14,061 nt of DNA from Leptospira sp. 96542 (GCA_029310945.1 JARJFC010000074.1:1-14061); one strand, 5' to 3'. Positions 1 to 6,710 are shown, counted from the stretch's first letter. Notes: generated by a model from the sequence alone, not told the origin. Program-made: numbers and translations.

Positions 1-129
1 TCTACCCAGGGCTGTGATGATGTACTCTTCTGTTATCAGTTTTCCATTTGTTGGGTCAAAGTCCATCCAACCCAAATTGGGGCAGTACACGGAAACCCAG
101 GCATGTGTTGCATCGCTCCCTTGTAATCC
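1..129 (-). pseudogene. Transglutaminase-like protein fragment (C-terminal part, no catalytic Cys)
   Basis: Read on the minus strand in the frame whose last complete codon is bases 3-1, this stretch is open and encodes SDATHAWVSVYCP, then GWMDFDPTNG, then EEYIITALGR at the window edge. These are the hallmark blocks of bacterial transglutaminase-like (Transglut_core) proteins: the His of HAWV and the Asp of DFDPTN belong to the Cys-His-Asp triad, and the final block matches the region usually followed by RDYxDVxP. The upstream half with the catalytic Cys is absent, because just above base 130 the DNA becomes the 3' part of a response-regulator gene in another frame. G+C over bases 1-120 is 59/120 by hand count, against 77/120 in the next 120 bases. 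The fragment continues beyond the window, so its end is unknown. It is most likely a decayed remnant left by a deletion or rearrangement. No start codon or ribosome site of its own is visible. Confidence 0.75.
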
Positions 130-787
130 GGGGTCCATCCCCCAGGCGCTGTCGCACTCGGCTGATCAGCAGGTCAATGGAGCGGTCGAACACGTCGGCG
201 TCCCGCCCCTGGGTGAGTTGCAGAAGTTGCTCGCGGCTGAGGATGTGGTGTGGATGCTGAAGCAGCACGCGCAGCAGCCGGTATTCCGCGGCCGACAATG
301 ACACCACTGTGCCCGCGTGGTCCACCAGGTGCCGGGCCAAGGTGTCGAGCGTCCAGGCGCCAAAGCGCAACCGGGCCCGCGGCGTCTCGGCGGCCATGGC
401 GGGCGGCAGCATGCGCGTGCGGCGCAACACCGACTGGATACGGGCCAGCAGCTCACGCGCCGCGAAGGGTTTGGAGAGGTAGTCATCGGCCCCGAGTTCG
501 AGCCCGAGAATGCGGTCGGCCTCCTCCGAGCGCGCACTCAACATGACGATGGGCAGTGTGGGCTGGCCGGGGGCGCGGAGTTCTCGGCACAGGCTGATGC
601 CGTCCTCGCCCGGCAGCATCAGGTCCAGCACCAGCAGGTCCACAGGTTCGCACGCCAGTACACGTCGCATCTCTCGGCCATCGGCAACGCCGGTCGCTTT
701 CAGTCCCTGGCGCGCCAGGTAGCCGGTGAGCAAGTCCCGAATCTCGGGGTCGTCATCGACGATGAGGATGTGATCCTGCTTTTCCAT
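56..787 (-). CDS. OmpR-family response regulator with a replaced C-terminus
   Basis: This is a two-component transcription regulator of 243 residues. The receiver domain spans about residues 5-118, with acidic D11/D12, phospho-acceptor D55 in LDLMLPGEDG, S84 and K106 in LSKPF. The winged-helix DNA-binding domain spans about 138-218, with the recognition-helix block DVFDRSIDLLISRVRQRLGD. The ATG at 787 is chosen because the receiver fold begins right after it (MEKQDHILIVDDD); an in-frame extension to base 952 adds 55 residues unlike the family. No good ribosome site is visible. After RLGDGPR the usual ending (xPRLIKTVRxxGYVF, which forms the wing hairpin) is missing and is replaced by ITRERCNTCLGFRVLPQFG. 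That tail is the out-of-frame reading of a transglutaminase fragment. DNA binding is therefore probably impaired. No partner histidine kinase is in the window; one may have been lost in the same event. Confidence 0.85.
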   Translation of the reverse strand: MEKQDHILIVDDDPEIRDLLTGYLARQGLKATGVADGREMRRVLACEPVDLLVLDLMLPGEDGISLCRELRAPGQPTLPIVMLSARSEEADRILGLELGADDYLSKPFAARELLARIQSVLRRTRMLPPAMAAETPRARLRFGAWTLDTLARHLVDHAGTVVSLSAAEYRLLRVLLQHPHHILSREQLLQLTQGRDADVFDRSIDLLISRVRQRLGDGPRITRERCNTCLGFRVLPQFGLDGL

Positions 788-929
788 GCCAAGTTTGTAC
801 ACGAAGAAGCTTGAGTCGCATCCGTCAGCGCCGAAGCCCGGACCCCTGTTTTGTATCTCAGTTTGTCTGCAGGCACTGCTGGACATCTGGGAGAACAAAT
901 CCCCCTGGATTCGATAAATCCCGGACAAG

Positions 930-943
930 TTGAGACGGCTCAA
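930..943. promoter_or_regulatory. Palindrome TTGAG-N4-CTCAA upstream of DUF2147 gene
   Basis: A perfect 5-bp inverted repeat with a 4-base spacer lies 27 bases before the start codon at 971, in the 183-bp region between the divergent response-regulator gene and the redox cassette. Its position would suit an operator or a promoter-proximal site for either direction. No convincing -35/-10 pair could be fixed nearby. The rest of 788-970 shows nothing else recognisable. Confidence 0.3.
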
Positions 944-970
944 TACAGGCATCCCATTTAAGGAGCCTGC

Positions 971-1438
971 ATGAAGATGAATTTAATCTGTACCGCGACG
1001 GTCACAGCCACCGCCATTGCGCTGAGTGCCTTGGTCCATGCGCAACCGCAACAACCGCCAGCACAACTCGGGCGCTGGATCACGGAATCCGGCAACCTCG
1101 AGGTCGACATCGCCGCCTGCGGTGATGCCCTGTGCGGCACGGTGACCCGGGTGATGGCCAACCGGTCGATGAGCGCACCGGGCCAGGAGATGGAAGCCGC
1201 CGACAAGCGCCCCGCTCTGGGCATGCAGATCCTGTCCGACCTGCGCGCCTCCAGCGACGAGACGCTTACGGGCAACATCTACAACCGCGAGAACGCCAAG
1301 ACCTACAGCGTGCAGCTGACCATGGACGGACCGCAGCAGATGCTCGTGCGGCCTTACGTGGGAATACCGCTGTTCGGGAAGACGCAGCTTTGGCTGCGTG
1401 CGCCTGCCACCACGACAGGTGCGGAGGTCAGGCCATGA
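971..1438 (+). CDS. DUF2147 family exported protein
   Basis: A 155-residue protein with a Sec-type signal peptide (MKMNLICTATVTATAIALSA, probable cleavage after LVHA at residue 24). The mature part has the DUF2147 landmarks in order: GRWITESG (34-41), the Cys pair CGDALCG (50-56), GNIYNRENAKTYS (about 101-113) and VRPYVGIPLFGKTQLWLR (about 126-143). DUF2147 proteins are small periplasmic beta-barrel-like proteins of uncertain function. The start is supported by AAGGAG at 960-965, five bases before ATG. The gene is first in a compact cassette and its stop overlaps the next start as ATGA. The cysteine pair and the two following thiol-redox genes suggest, as inference only, that it is exported with or serviced by that redox system. 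Confidence 0.85.
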   Translation: MKMNLICTATVTATAIALSALVHAQPQQPPAQLGRWITESGNLEVDIAACGDALCGTVTRVMANRSMSAPGQEMEAADKRPALGMQILSDLRASSDETLTGNIYNRENAKTYSVQLTMDGPQQMLVRPYVGIPLFGKTQLWLRAPATTTGAEVRP

Positions 1439-2163
1439 TCGACTCAGGTCTGACTCAGCCGGGTCTGGCGTTTGCCGCTGGCCTGCTCACGGTGGCGGCA
1501 CCTTGCGTGCTGCCACTGTTGCCGGTGGTGCTGGGTGCGACGGCAGCCGGTGGCCCCGGCGCGCGGCCAGTGTTCATCGCTGCCGGCTTTGCACTCTCGT
1601 TCACCTTGCTGGCATTGGTGTTCGGCTCCGTTCAGCACCTGCTGGGACTGGAACAACAGACCGTGCGCGATGTCGCCGCCGGCCTGCTCGTGGTCTTTGG
1701 CCTGTGCATGGTGTGGCCAGGCGCCTTTCAGCGCCTCAGCCTGTTGGCGAGTGGTGTGCTCAACCGTGTCAGCCGCCTGGGCGACCGGGCCGGCCCAGGA
1801 TGGGCCGGGGGAATTCTCGTGGGCGTGTCGCTGGGTGCCATCTGGACGCCTTGTGCCGGGCCGGTACTGGCGACCATCCTCGCCTTGGTGGCCACGCAAT
1901 CGAACTGGGGCGCATCGGCAGGCCTGCTGGCGCTGTATGCGCTGGGAGCCGCCTTGCCCATGCTGGCCATTGCCTATGGCGGGCAATGGGCCCTGGCAAA
2001 AGTGCGTGCCCTAGCAGGCCACACCCACCGGCTGCAACAGGCGATGGGCATCGTGGTCGCTGCGGTGGGCTTGCTCACACTGTTGCAGTACGACACGCTG
2101 GTCACGCTCTGGCTGTCTGACTTTTTTCCGACGCTGACCCCTGCACTGTCGATAGGACTCTGA
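1435..2163 (+). CDS. CcdA/DsbD-type transmembrane thiol electron carrier
   Basis: A 242-residue polytopic inner-membrane protein of the CcdA family, which carries electrons from cytoplasmic thioredoxin to periplasmic thioredoxin-like partners. About six hydrophobic segments are visible (roughly 10-35, 46-66, 79-96, 124-152, 160-183 and 203-226). The two essential cysteines sit in the family motifs: C24 in APCVLPLLP and C140 in WTPCAGPVL. The start is the ATG at 1435, overlapping the DUF2147 stop; the reading frame stays open far upstream, but that part is only a shadow of the DUF2147 gene. It ends 2 bases before the next gene, a thioredoxin-like protein that is its natural partner. The small CcdA type carries no fused periplasmic domains, unlike full-length DsbD or DipZ. 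Confidence 0.88.
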   Translation: MIDSGLTQPGLAFAAGLLTVAAPCVLPLLPVVLGATAAGGPGARPVFIAAGFALSFTLLALVFGSVQHLLGLEQQTVRDVAAGLLVVFGLCMVWPGAFQRLSLLASGVLNRVSRLGDRAGPGWAGGILVGVSLGAIWTPCAGPVLATILALVATQSNWGASAGLLALYALGAALPMLAIAYGGQWALAKVRALAGHTHRLQQAMGIVVAAVGLLTLLQYDTLVTLWLSDFFPTLTPALSIGL

Positions 2164-2165
2164 CC

Positions 2166-2711
2166 ATGCATCACACCGATTGCAAGCTCGACCGCCGCAG
2201 CTTCATGGCCTTGTTGGCGAGCCTGCCGGGCGCGGCCTGCGCCGCACCCGACGGCCTGCACGACTGGGGCTTGGCACCCGACTTCCAGGGCATCCAACAA
2301 TGGTTCAACTCGCCGGCGCTGTCGCTGGCTGCGCTGAAAGGCCAGGTGGTGTTGGTGGATTTCTGGACCCACGCGTGCATCAACTGCCTGCGCACCTTGC
2401 CCCACGTGAATCGGTGGGCCGAAACCTATCGCGACCAGGGACTGGTGGTGGTGGGTGTACACACGCCGGAGTTCTCTTTCGAGAGGTCAGCATCGAACGT
2501 TCAGGCCGCGATCAAGCGGCATGGCGTGAAGCACCCCGTGGCCATGGACAACGGTTACGTCACATGGAAGGCCTACGAGAACCGCTACTGGCCCGCGCAC
2601 TATCTCGTCGACGGACGGGGCCGCATCCGCTACCGGCACTTCGGCGAAGGCGAATACGCCCGCACCGAGGCTGCCATTCAAACATTGCTCACACGGCCTG
2701 GCCGTGCCTGA
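2166..2711 (+). CDS. Tat-exported thioredoxin-like protein (TlpA/DipZ type, CINC active site)
   Basis: A 181-residue periplasmic thiol-disulfide protein. The N-terminus carries a twin-arginine signal (DRRSFMALLA, Arg10-Arg11, then a hydrophobic stretch and probable cleavage at AACA-AP near residue 26). The thioredoxin-fold domain follows: VVLVDFWTHACINCLRTLPHV, with redox cysteines C71 and C74, VVVGVHTPEF (about 94-103), and WPAHYLVDGRGRIRYRHFGEGEY, with the cis-proline at P143. The CINC motif with FWTxxCINCLRTLP is typical of the thioredoxin part of DipZ-like proteins. The start at 2166 lies 2 bases after the CcdA-like stop, so the two are probably translationally coupled. The likely role is to receive electrons from the CcdA protein and reduce exported protein disulfides; the client is unknown. 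Tat export would suit a partner folded before transport. Confidence 0.88.
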   Translation: MHHTDCKLDRRSFMALLASLPGAACAAPDGLHDWGLAPDFQGIQQWFNSPALSLAALKGQVVLVDFWTHACINCLRTLPHVNRWAETYRDQGLVVVGVHTPEFSFERSASNVQAAIKRHGVKHPVAMDNGYVTWKAYENRYWPAHYLVDGRGRIRYRHFGEGEYARTEAAIQTLLTRPGRA

Positions 2712-2723
2712 GGCCCTACTTAC

Positions 2724-2758
2724 CCGCACGACCCATGCACATGAAACTCCGCACGACC
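2724..2758. repeat. Direct repeat CCGCACGACC x2 before AraC-type gene
   Basis: The 10-mer CCGCACGACC occurs at 2724-2733 and again at 2749-2758, 25 bases apart start to start, in the 119-bp gap between the thioredoxin-like gene and the AraC-family gene. Similarity continues loosely on both sides (ACT before, GCAC after). Tandem sites spaced about two helical turns are usual for AraC-family proteins, so an operator for the neighbouring regulator is possible. Chance is also possible. Confidence 0.4.
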
Positions 2759-2830
2759 TGCACCGCCCACGTGGCATCGGCCAACATGCTGCAGTACGTC
2801 TGCGGAAGGTCGACCCGCTAACATCGCACC

Positions 2831-3697
2831 ATGGCGACGCTGCACCGTCCTCCCATTCCCGCGCTGCGCGCCCTGGTGGACGCTGTCTGGGCGCACGACC
2901 CGTTGCCCGGCGTGGCACCGACGCCCGGCGCGCGCGAGCATGTGCTGCCTACCGGGGCCACGCACATCGCGCTGCGCATCGAGGGCCCGCCCCTGCGCAT
3001 CTTCAAGCACGCCGATGATCTGCACGGTCAGCGATTGGGCCATGCCGTGGTGGGCGGCGCCCGCACGGTGTACCACCTGCGCGACATGTCTCAACCTTCG
3101 GTGTCGGTGGGCGCGATGCTCCGGCCCGGCGCGGCCAGTGTGCTGCTCGGCGTGCCGGAGTCCGCGCTGGCCGGGCAGCACACCCCGCTGGATCAGCTCT
3201 TGCACGCGAGCGAGGTGGAAGCCTTGTCCGAGCGGCTGCGGGTTTGTCGTGATGGGGCAGGGCGGCTGGCCTGGTTCGAGCACTGGTTGCTGGCGCGGGC
3301 GCAGGGCAGGTCCACGGCGCTGCATCCGGCATTGATCCAGGTGCTGCAAGGCCCCGGGCATCCAAGGCAGCGGGTCGGTGATCTGGTGCACGCCAGTGGC
3401 CTCAGCCATCGGCATTTCATCGCCTTGTTCCGCCAGGCGACCGGGCTCACGCCCAGGGAGTGGTTGACACTGCAGCGCTTCAACCAGGTGCTGGCGCTGG
3501 CCGCCCAGCCCTCGGAAACCTGGTCCGGTATCGCCGCGGCCACCGGCTACACGGACCAGGCGCATCTGGCGAACAGCTTCCGCGACATCACGGGGCTGAC
3601 GCCCAGTGCGTGGCGGCATCGGGTCGACCCGGCCACGCCGCGCCATGTGCCCTATGAACTGACTGCATCGCAAGCGCTGGCCGAGCGACCCCGCTGA
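2831..3697 (+). CDS. AraC-family transcription regulator (DUF6597-type N-terminal domain)
   Basis: A 288-residue regulator. The N-terminal sensor part (about 8-125) has the pattern LVDAVWAHD, PTPGAREHVLPTGATHIALR, VVGGARTVYH and VGAMLRPGAASVLLGVP, as in AraC proteins with a DUF6597 cupin-like domain. The C-terminal AraC DNA-binding domain has two helix-turn-helix motifs: about 181-211 (VGDLVHASGLSHRHFIALFR, then TGLTPREW) and about 231-262 (WSGIAAATGYTDQAHLANSF, then TGLTPSAW). The ATG at 2831 gives a normal N-terminus but has no clear ribosome site. It is followed by a VOC-family gene on the same strand after 78 bases, a common pairing for this regulator type. It probably controls that gene. 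The ligand is unknown. Confidence 0.88.
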   Translation: MATLHRPPIPALRALVDAVWAHDPLPGVAPTPGAREHVLPTGATHIALRIEGPPLRIFKHADDLHGQRLGHAVVGGARTVYHLRDMSQPSVSVGAMLRPGAASVLLGVPESALAGQHTPLDQLLHASEVEALSERLRVCRDGAGRLAWFEHWLLARAQGRSTALHPALIQVLQGPGHPRQRVGDLVHASGLSHRHFIALFRQATGLTPREWLTLQRFNQVLALAAQPSETWSGIAAATGYTDQAHLANSFRDITGLTPSAWRHRVDPATPRHVPYELTASQALAERPR

Positions 3698-3765
3698 GTT
3701 CGGCTGAGGTCAATTTCCTGCAAGACACGGCAGCCGGCCCGCGCCAGAATGCCGCTACACCGACC

Positions 3766-3770
3766 AGGAG
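3766..3770 (+). promoter_or_regulatory. Ribosome binding site deciding the VOC gene start
   Basis: AGGAG lies five bases before the ATG at 3776. An in-frame ATG at 3749 has no such site, so the shorter protein starting MTIHELYAY is preferred. Confidence 0.75.
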
Positions 3771-3775
3771 TTGCC

Positions 3776-4237
3776 ATGACCATCCACGAGCTGTACGCCT
3801 ACCTGTGCGTGCGCGATGCGCGCGCCGCGATCGATTTCTACACCCGTGCCTTCGGCGCGCGCGAGCTGTTCCGCCTGACCGAGCCTTCCGGCCGTGTTGG
3901 CCATGTCGAAATGGATTTCGGTGGCCACACTTTGATGATCTCGGAGGAGTACCCGGAACTGGGCGTGCGCAGCCCAGAGGGTCTGGGCGCCTCGCCGGTC
4001 ACGCTGCACCTGCATGTGGAAGACGCAGACGCTTTGATCGCGCGCGTGGTGGCGACCGGGGGCAGGCTGGATCGCGCGCCGCAGGACCATTTCTACGGCG
4101 AGCGTTCTGGCACCGTGCGTGACCCATTTGGCCACCGTTGGCTGATCGGGCACGCGATCGAAACCGTCACTCCCGAGGAGATGCAGCGCCGTTACACCGC
4201 GCTGTTCAGCGCTTCATTGGATAGCCCAAGCAGCTGA
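3776..4237 (+). CDS. VOC (glyoxalase/bleomycin-resistance fold) family protein, PhnB-like
   Basis: A 153-residue protein of the vicinal-oxygen-chelate fold. It shows the two betaalphabetabetabeta modules: YLCVRDARAAIDFYTRAFGA (9-28) with GHVEMDFGGHTLMISEE (42-58), then VTLHLHVEDADALIARVVATGG (75-96) with FYGERSGTVRDPFGHRWLIG (106-125). The closing TPEEMQRRY is typical of the PhnB-like subgroup, which includes many uncharacterised proteins as well as resistance and lyase enzymes. The metal-ligand pattern is not clear enough to predict a reaction. The start is fixed by AGGAG at 3766-3770. It follows an AraC-family regulator gene that probably controls it. In the 78-bp gap between them no promoter could be identified with confidence. 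Confidence 0.85.
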   Translation: MTIHELYAYLCVRDARAAIDFYTRAFGARELFRLTEPSGRVGHVEMDFGGHTLMISEEYPELGVRSPEGLGASPVTLHLHVEDADALIARVVATGGRLDRAPQDHFYGERSGTVRDPFGHRWLIGHAIETVTPEEMQRRYTALFSASLDSPSS

Positions 4238-4450
4238 CGGGCCCTTGAAAAGATAAGTTCAGAAAACCCGCACGCAGGCCACATACCGTGTACCATGGGC
4301 TCGTTGATATGTGCAAGACCATCACTGCATCGGTCTTTATTCGCTTCCCCGGATTCTTCCGGCGGCTGTGTCGAACCTCCCTTGATGATTTTCTTGGCGT
4401 CTCTTCACTGGGCGCGCTTTTGCGCCTGGTAACTTCGAAAGGAAATCACC
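4238..4450 (+). promoter_or_regulatory. Leader region of the cold-shock gene with several hairpins
   Basis: This is the longest gene-free gap in the window (213 bases). Three short inverted repeats can be drawn: AAGACC/GGTCTT at 4315-4337, CCGGA/TCCGG at 4349-4362, and GGCGC/GCGCC at 4411-4426. Long structured 5' leaders are known for cspA-type mRNAs, where they act in cold-dependent stability and translation. Such a leader fits here, but the transcription start is not identifiable and the E. coli cold-box sequence is not evident. A clear ribosome site (AAAGGA, 4438-4443) precedes the ATG at 4451. Confidence 0.45.
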
Positions 4451-4663
4451 ATGACGACACAAACTGGAACCGTGAAATGGTTCAACGAAGGCAAGGGCTT
4501 TGGTTTCATTGCCCCTGACCAAGGTGGCAAGGACCTCTTTGCCCACTTCCGTGAAATTCAGGGTGGCGGATTCAAGACCCTGACCGAAAACCAGCATGTG
4601 CAGTTCGAGGTCACCGAGGGCGCCAAGGGCCCGCAGGCCTCCAACATCCGTGCAGTGAGCTAA
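4451..4663 (+). CDS. Cold-shock protein (CspA family)
   Basis: A 70-residue single cold-shock domain, the normal full length. It binds single-stranded RNA and DNA and acts as an RNA chaperone in the cytoplasm. The RNA-binding motifs are clear: RNP1 KGFGFI (residues 15-20) and RNP2-like DLFAHF (28-33), with the N-terminal [11 protein letters not shown]. The segment [17 protein letters not shown] and the ending QASNIRAVS are typical of betaproteobacterial members. A strong ribosome site (AAAGGA) precedes the start, and a Rho-independent terminator follows. It appears to be a single-gene transcript with its own leader. Which paralogue it is cannot be told from this window. Confidence 0.95.
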   Translation: MTTQTGTVKWFNEGKGFGFIAPDQGGKDLFAHFREIQGGGFKTLTENQHVQFEVTEGAKGPQASNIRAVS

Positions 4664-4710
4664 GGCGCCTTGGGCCCAAGGGCCCAGGCACCCAGCTTGC
4701 ATCGGGTCCC

Positions 4711-4740
4711 AAAGCGCGGCTTGTCCGCGCTTTCTTTTTT
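4711..4740 (+). terminator. Rho-independent terminator after the cold-shock gene
   Basis: A 9-bp perfect stem, AAAGCGCGG (4711-4719) with CCGCGCTTT (4725-4733), closes on a 5-base loop and is followed by CTTTTTT. It lies 48 bases after the csp stop and ends 17 bases before the next start codon, so it separates the two transcripts. Confidence 0.9.
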
Positions 4741-4756
4741 GGAAAGCAGCATTGCA

Positions 4757-5770
4757 ATGAAGAATCTGCAGGAGGCCACCGAGCGCATCTGCGAACTCAA
4801 AGGCAGTCTGGTTGCCCTGGACGCCTTGATGCCCGCGCTCCTGGAAACGTTGCCACCGATTGCTCACGCGGCCTTGGCACGCTCGTTCGAGGCGCATGCC
4901 GAGGCGGCACGGACGGTCATGCTGAACACCACCCTGTCAGACCACGTGATGGCCGCGTTCGAGCGCGACATCGCCAGGACGCGGGCCGTGCTGGCGGGCA
5001 CGGCGCCGCCGCAGTCCGCGCTGGAGCAGCGACACGCGATCGAGGAGGTGCTACTGACCACAACGCACATCCGAACCTACACCGGTTCGCATCTCTCGAC
5101 AGGCGCCAGCGGATTTTTCTTCCGCCGTGACGAGCGCTTGTTCCTGGTGACGAACCGGCATGTTTTCATCGATGAACCGAGCGGCCATGTTCCGGACCGC
5201 ATCGAGATCGAGCTGCATGCCGATGCCAACGATCTGAGGCAGTACGCGACGTTTTCGATACCGCTGTATGGCAACGGTCTGGCGCGGTGGCGGCAGGCCG
5301 CCGACACAGCCGGCCCGGTGGACGTCGCCGTCATCGAGATCCAGACCAGCCGCTTGCCCGCAACCACGGTGCTGCAGGCGTTCGACGCATCCAATCTCGC
5401 CTCCCAGGGCGAGGACGTGGCGATTGGGGACAACCTGATGGTCATCGGCTTCCCGCTGGGCTTCCATGACACGGTGCATCACCTCGCCGTGGCCCGCAGT
5501 GCATCGATCGCCTCGGCGTATGGTGTGCGCTTCCAGCAGCAGGGGTATTTCCTGACCGATGCCAGGACCCATCGCGGCAGCAGCGGGGCGCCCGTGCTGC
5601 GCCGCAGAAGCGACCAGGGCGGCAGCGCATCGCTGGCGACCTGGCAGTTGCTCGGGGTGCATTCCACGCGCATGGACATGCGCACGCGTGATCGGGTTGA
5701 AGACGAATCGCTGGGGCTCAATTGCGCCTGGTACACAGATGTGCTGATGGCCTTGACCCAGCCGGCGTAA
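4757..5770 (+). CDS. Cytoplasmic trypsin-fold serine peptidase with helical N-terminal extension
   Basis: A 337-residue protein with a trypsin-like (chymotrypsin-fold) peptidase domain at about 105-335. The triad is visible: His135 in FLVTNRHVF, Asp189 in GPVDVAVIEI and Ser276 in HRGSSGAPVL, with the oxyanion-type GxSG pattern. MVIGFPLGFHD (228-238) matches the family too. Residues 1-100 are mostly helix-forming and Ala/Leu/Glu-rich, with no signal peptide and no membrane segment, so the protein is probably cytoplasmic. No PDZ domain is present, unlike DegP/HtrA. The start at 4757 is chosen because an in-frame ATG at 4670 would lie upstream of the csp terminator; the ribosome site is weak. 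Substrate unknown. It could act in stress proteolysis or be a self-cleaving regulator. Confidence 0.82.
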   Translation: MKNLQEATERICELKGSLVALDALMPALLETLPPIAHAALARSFEAHAEAARTVMLNTTLSDHVMAAFERDIARTRAVLAGTAPPQSALEQRHAIEEVLLTTTHIRTYTGSHLSTGASGFFFRRDERLFLVTNRHVFIDEPSGHVPDRIEIELHADANDLRQYATFSIPLYGNGLARWRQAADTAGPVDVAVIEIQTSRLPATTVLQAFDASNLASQGEDVAIGDNLMVIGFPLGFHDTVHHLAVARSASIASAYGVRFQQQGYFLTDARTHRGSSGAPVLRRRSDQGGSASLATWQLLGVHSTRMDMRTRDRVEDESLGLNCAWYTDVLMALTQPA

Positions 5771-5813
5771 TTTCGAACGCACGGCCTGGGCATCGTGAAG
5801 TTGCCCCGCTTGG

Positions 5814-6710
5814 TCACATCTCCGACGCTTCCCGAATCGCGTCAACGAAAGCACGCAAGCTGGCTGGCACATGGCGGTTGCGGGGAAAGTAGAGGCACAG
5901 CCCTGGGATGGCGGGGCACCAGTCTTCCAGTACGGCCACCAGCCGCCCATCGTCCAGAGCGGCGCGTGCGTACGGCTCTGGCACATAGGCCATGCCCAAA
6001 TCACCGATCGCTGCCTCGACCATCAACTGGCTGTTGTCCAGCGTCAGCGTGCCGGGTACGTCCATCTCCACGGATTGCCCCCATTTGCTGAACTCCCAGC
6101 GGTAACGCTTGCCGCTGGGCAGGCGCTGGCGGATGCAACGATGCGCTGCAAGCCCATCGGGCACTTCCGGCGCGGGATGCCGCGCCAGATAGTCCGGGGA
6201 GGCCACGGCCAGGAAACGCAGGTCGGGCCCGAGGCGCACGGCCACCATGTCCTGGGGCACGGATTCACCCAGCCGGATGCCCGCGTCAAAGCCTTGCGCC
6301 ACGATGTCCACCAGGCGACCTTCGGCCACCAGATCGAGTTCGACCCCGGGGTGGCGCGCCACGAAACCCGGCACCACCGTCGACAGCAGCAAGCGGATCG
6401 CGGCCTCATTGCCGTTGATGCGCAGTTGCCCCTGAAGCTGGCCGTGCGCGCCGGTGACTTCCTCCAGCGCCGTATCGAGGTCATGCAGCAGCGGGTGGAT
6501 GCGCCCCAGCAGATGCGCTCCCGCCTCCGTCAGCGACACGCTGCGCGTCGTGCGGTGCAAGAGGCGAGCACCGAGGTTGCCCTCCAAGCCACGGATGGCA
6601 TGGCTGAGGGACGAGGGGGTCATGCCCAGCAGATCGGCGGCGCGCCGGAAGCTGCGGTGTTCGGCGACAGCCAGGAAGGCGCGCAGGTCGGTCAGGGTCG
6701 GCTTGCTCAT
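5814..6710 (-). CDS. LysR-family transcription regulator
   Basis: A 298-residue LysR protein of normal length. The N-terminal winged helix-turn-helix covers about 3-62 (LTDLRAFLAVAEHRSFRRAA, then LGMTPSSLSHAIRGLEGNLG and ARLLHRTTRSVSLTEAG). The effector domain spans about 90-295 and includes GQLRINGNEAA, GFDAGIRLGE, MVAVRLGP and AIGDLGMAYVPE, as in regulators next to short-chain dehydrogenases and oxidoreductases. It is transcribed divergently from the SDR gene, with a 107-bp shared region, which is the usual arrangement for a LysR protein and its target. It converges with the peptidase gene (43-bp gap, where only a weak GGGCA/TGCCC inverted repeat at 5788-5806 is seen). The inducer is unknown. 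Confidence 0.92.
   Translation of the reverse strand: MSKPTLTDLRAFLAVAEHRSFRRAADLLGMTPSSLSHAIRGLEGNLGARLLHRTTRSVSLTEAGAHLLGRIHPLLHDLDTALEEVTGAHGQLQGQLRINGNEAAIRLLLSTVVPGFVARHPGVELDLVAEGRLVDIVAQGFDAGIRLGESVPQDMVAVRLGPDLRFLAVASPDYLARHPAPEVPDGLAAHRCIRQRLPSGKRYRWEFSKWGQSVEMDVPGTLTLDNSQLMVEAAIGDLGMAYVPEPYARAALDDGRLVAVLEDWCPAIPGLCLYFPRNRHVPASLRAFVDAIREASEM

Noticed and set aside
788..952. 55-residue N-terminal extension of the response regulator
   Set aside because: It is unlike the family, which starts directly before the receiver domain, and it would occupy the whole divergent promoter region.
1132..1434. Long upstream extension of the CcdA-like reading frame
   Set aside because: It is the +1 shadow of the DUF2147 gene; the true protein starts at the ATG overlapping that gene's stop.
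2720..3673. 317-codon frame antisense to the AraC-family gene
   Set aside because: Arg/Gly/Gln/His-rich composition without domains; the plus strand has two clear helix-turn-helix motifs.
4288..4518. 76-residue small frame across the csp leader
   Set aside because: It overlaps the cold-shock gene in another frame and resembles nothing; the region fits a non-coding leader.
4670..4756. Upstream start for the trypsin-fold peptidase
   Set aside because: It would place the start before the csp terminator hairpin, and the added residues are encoded by the hairpin itself.
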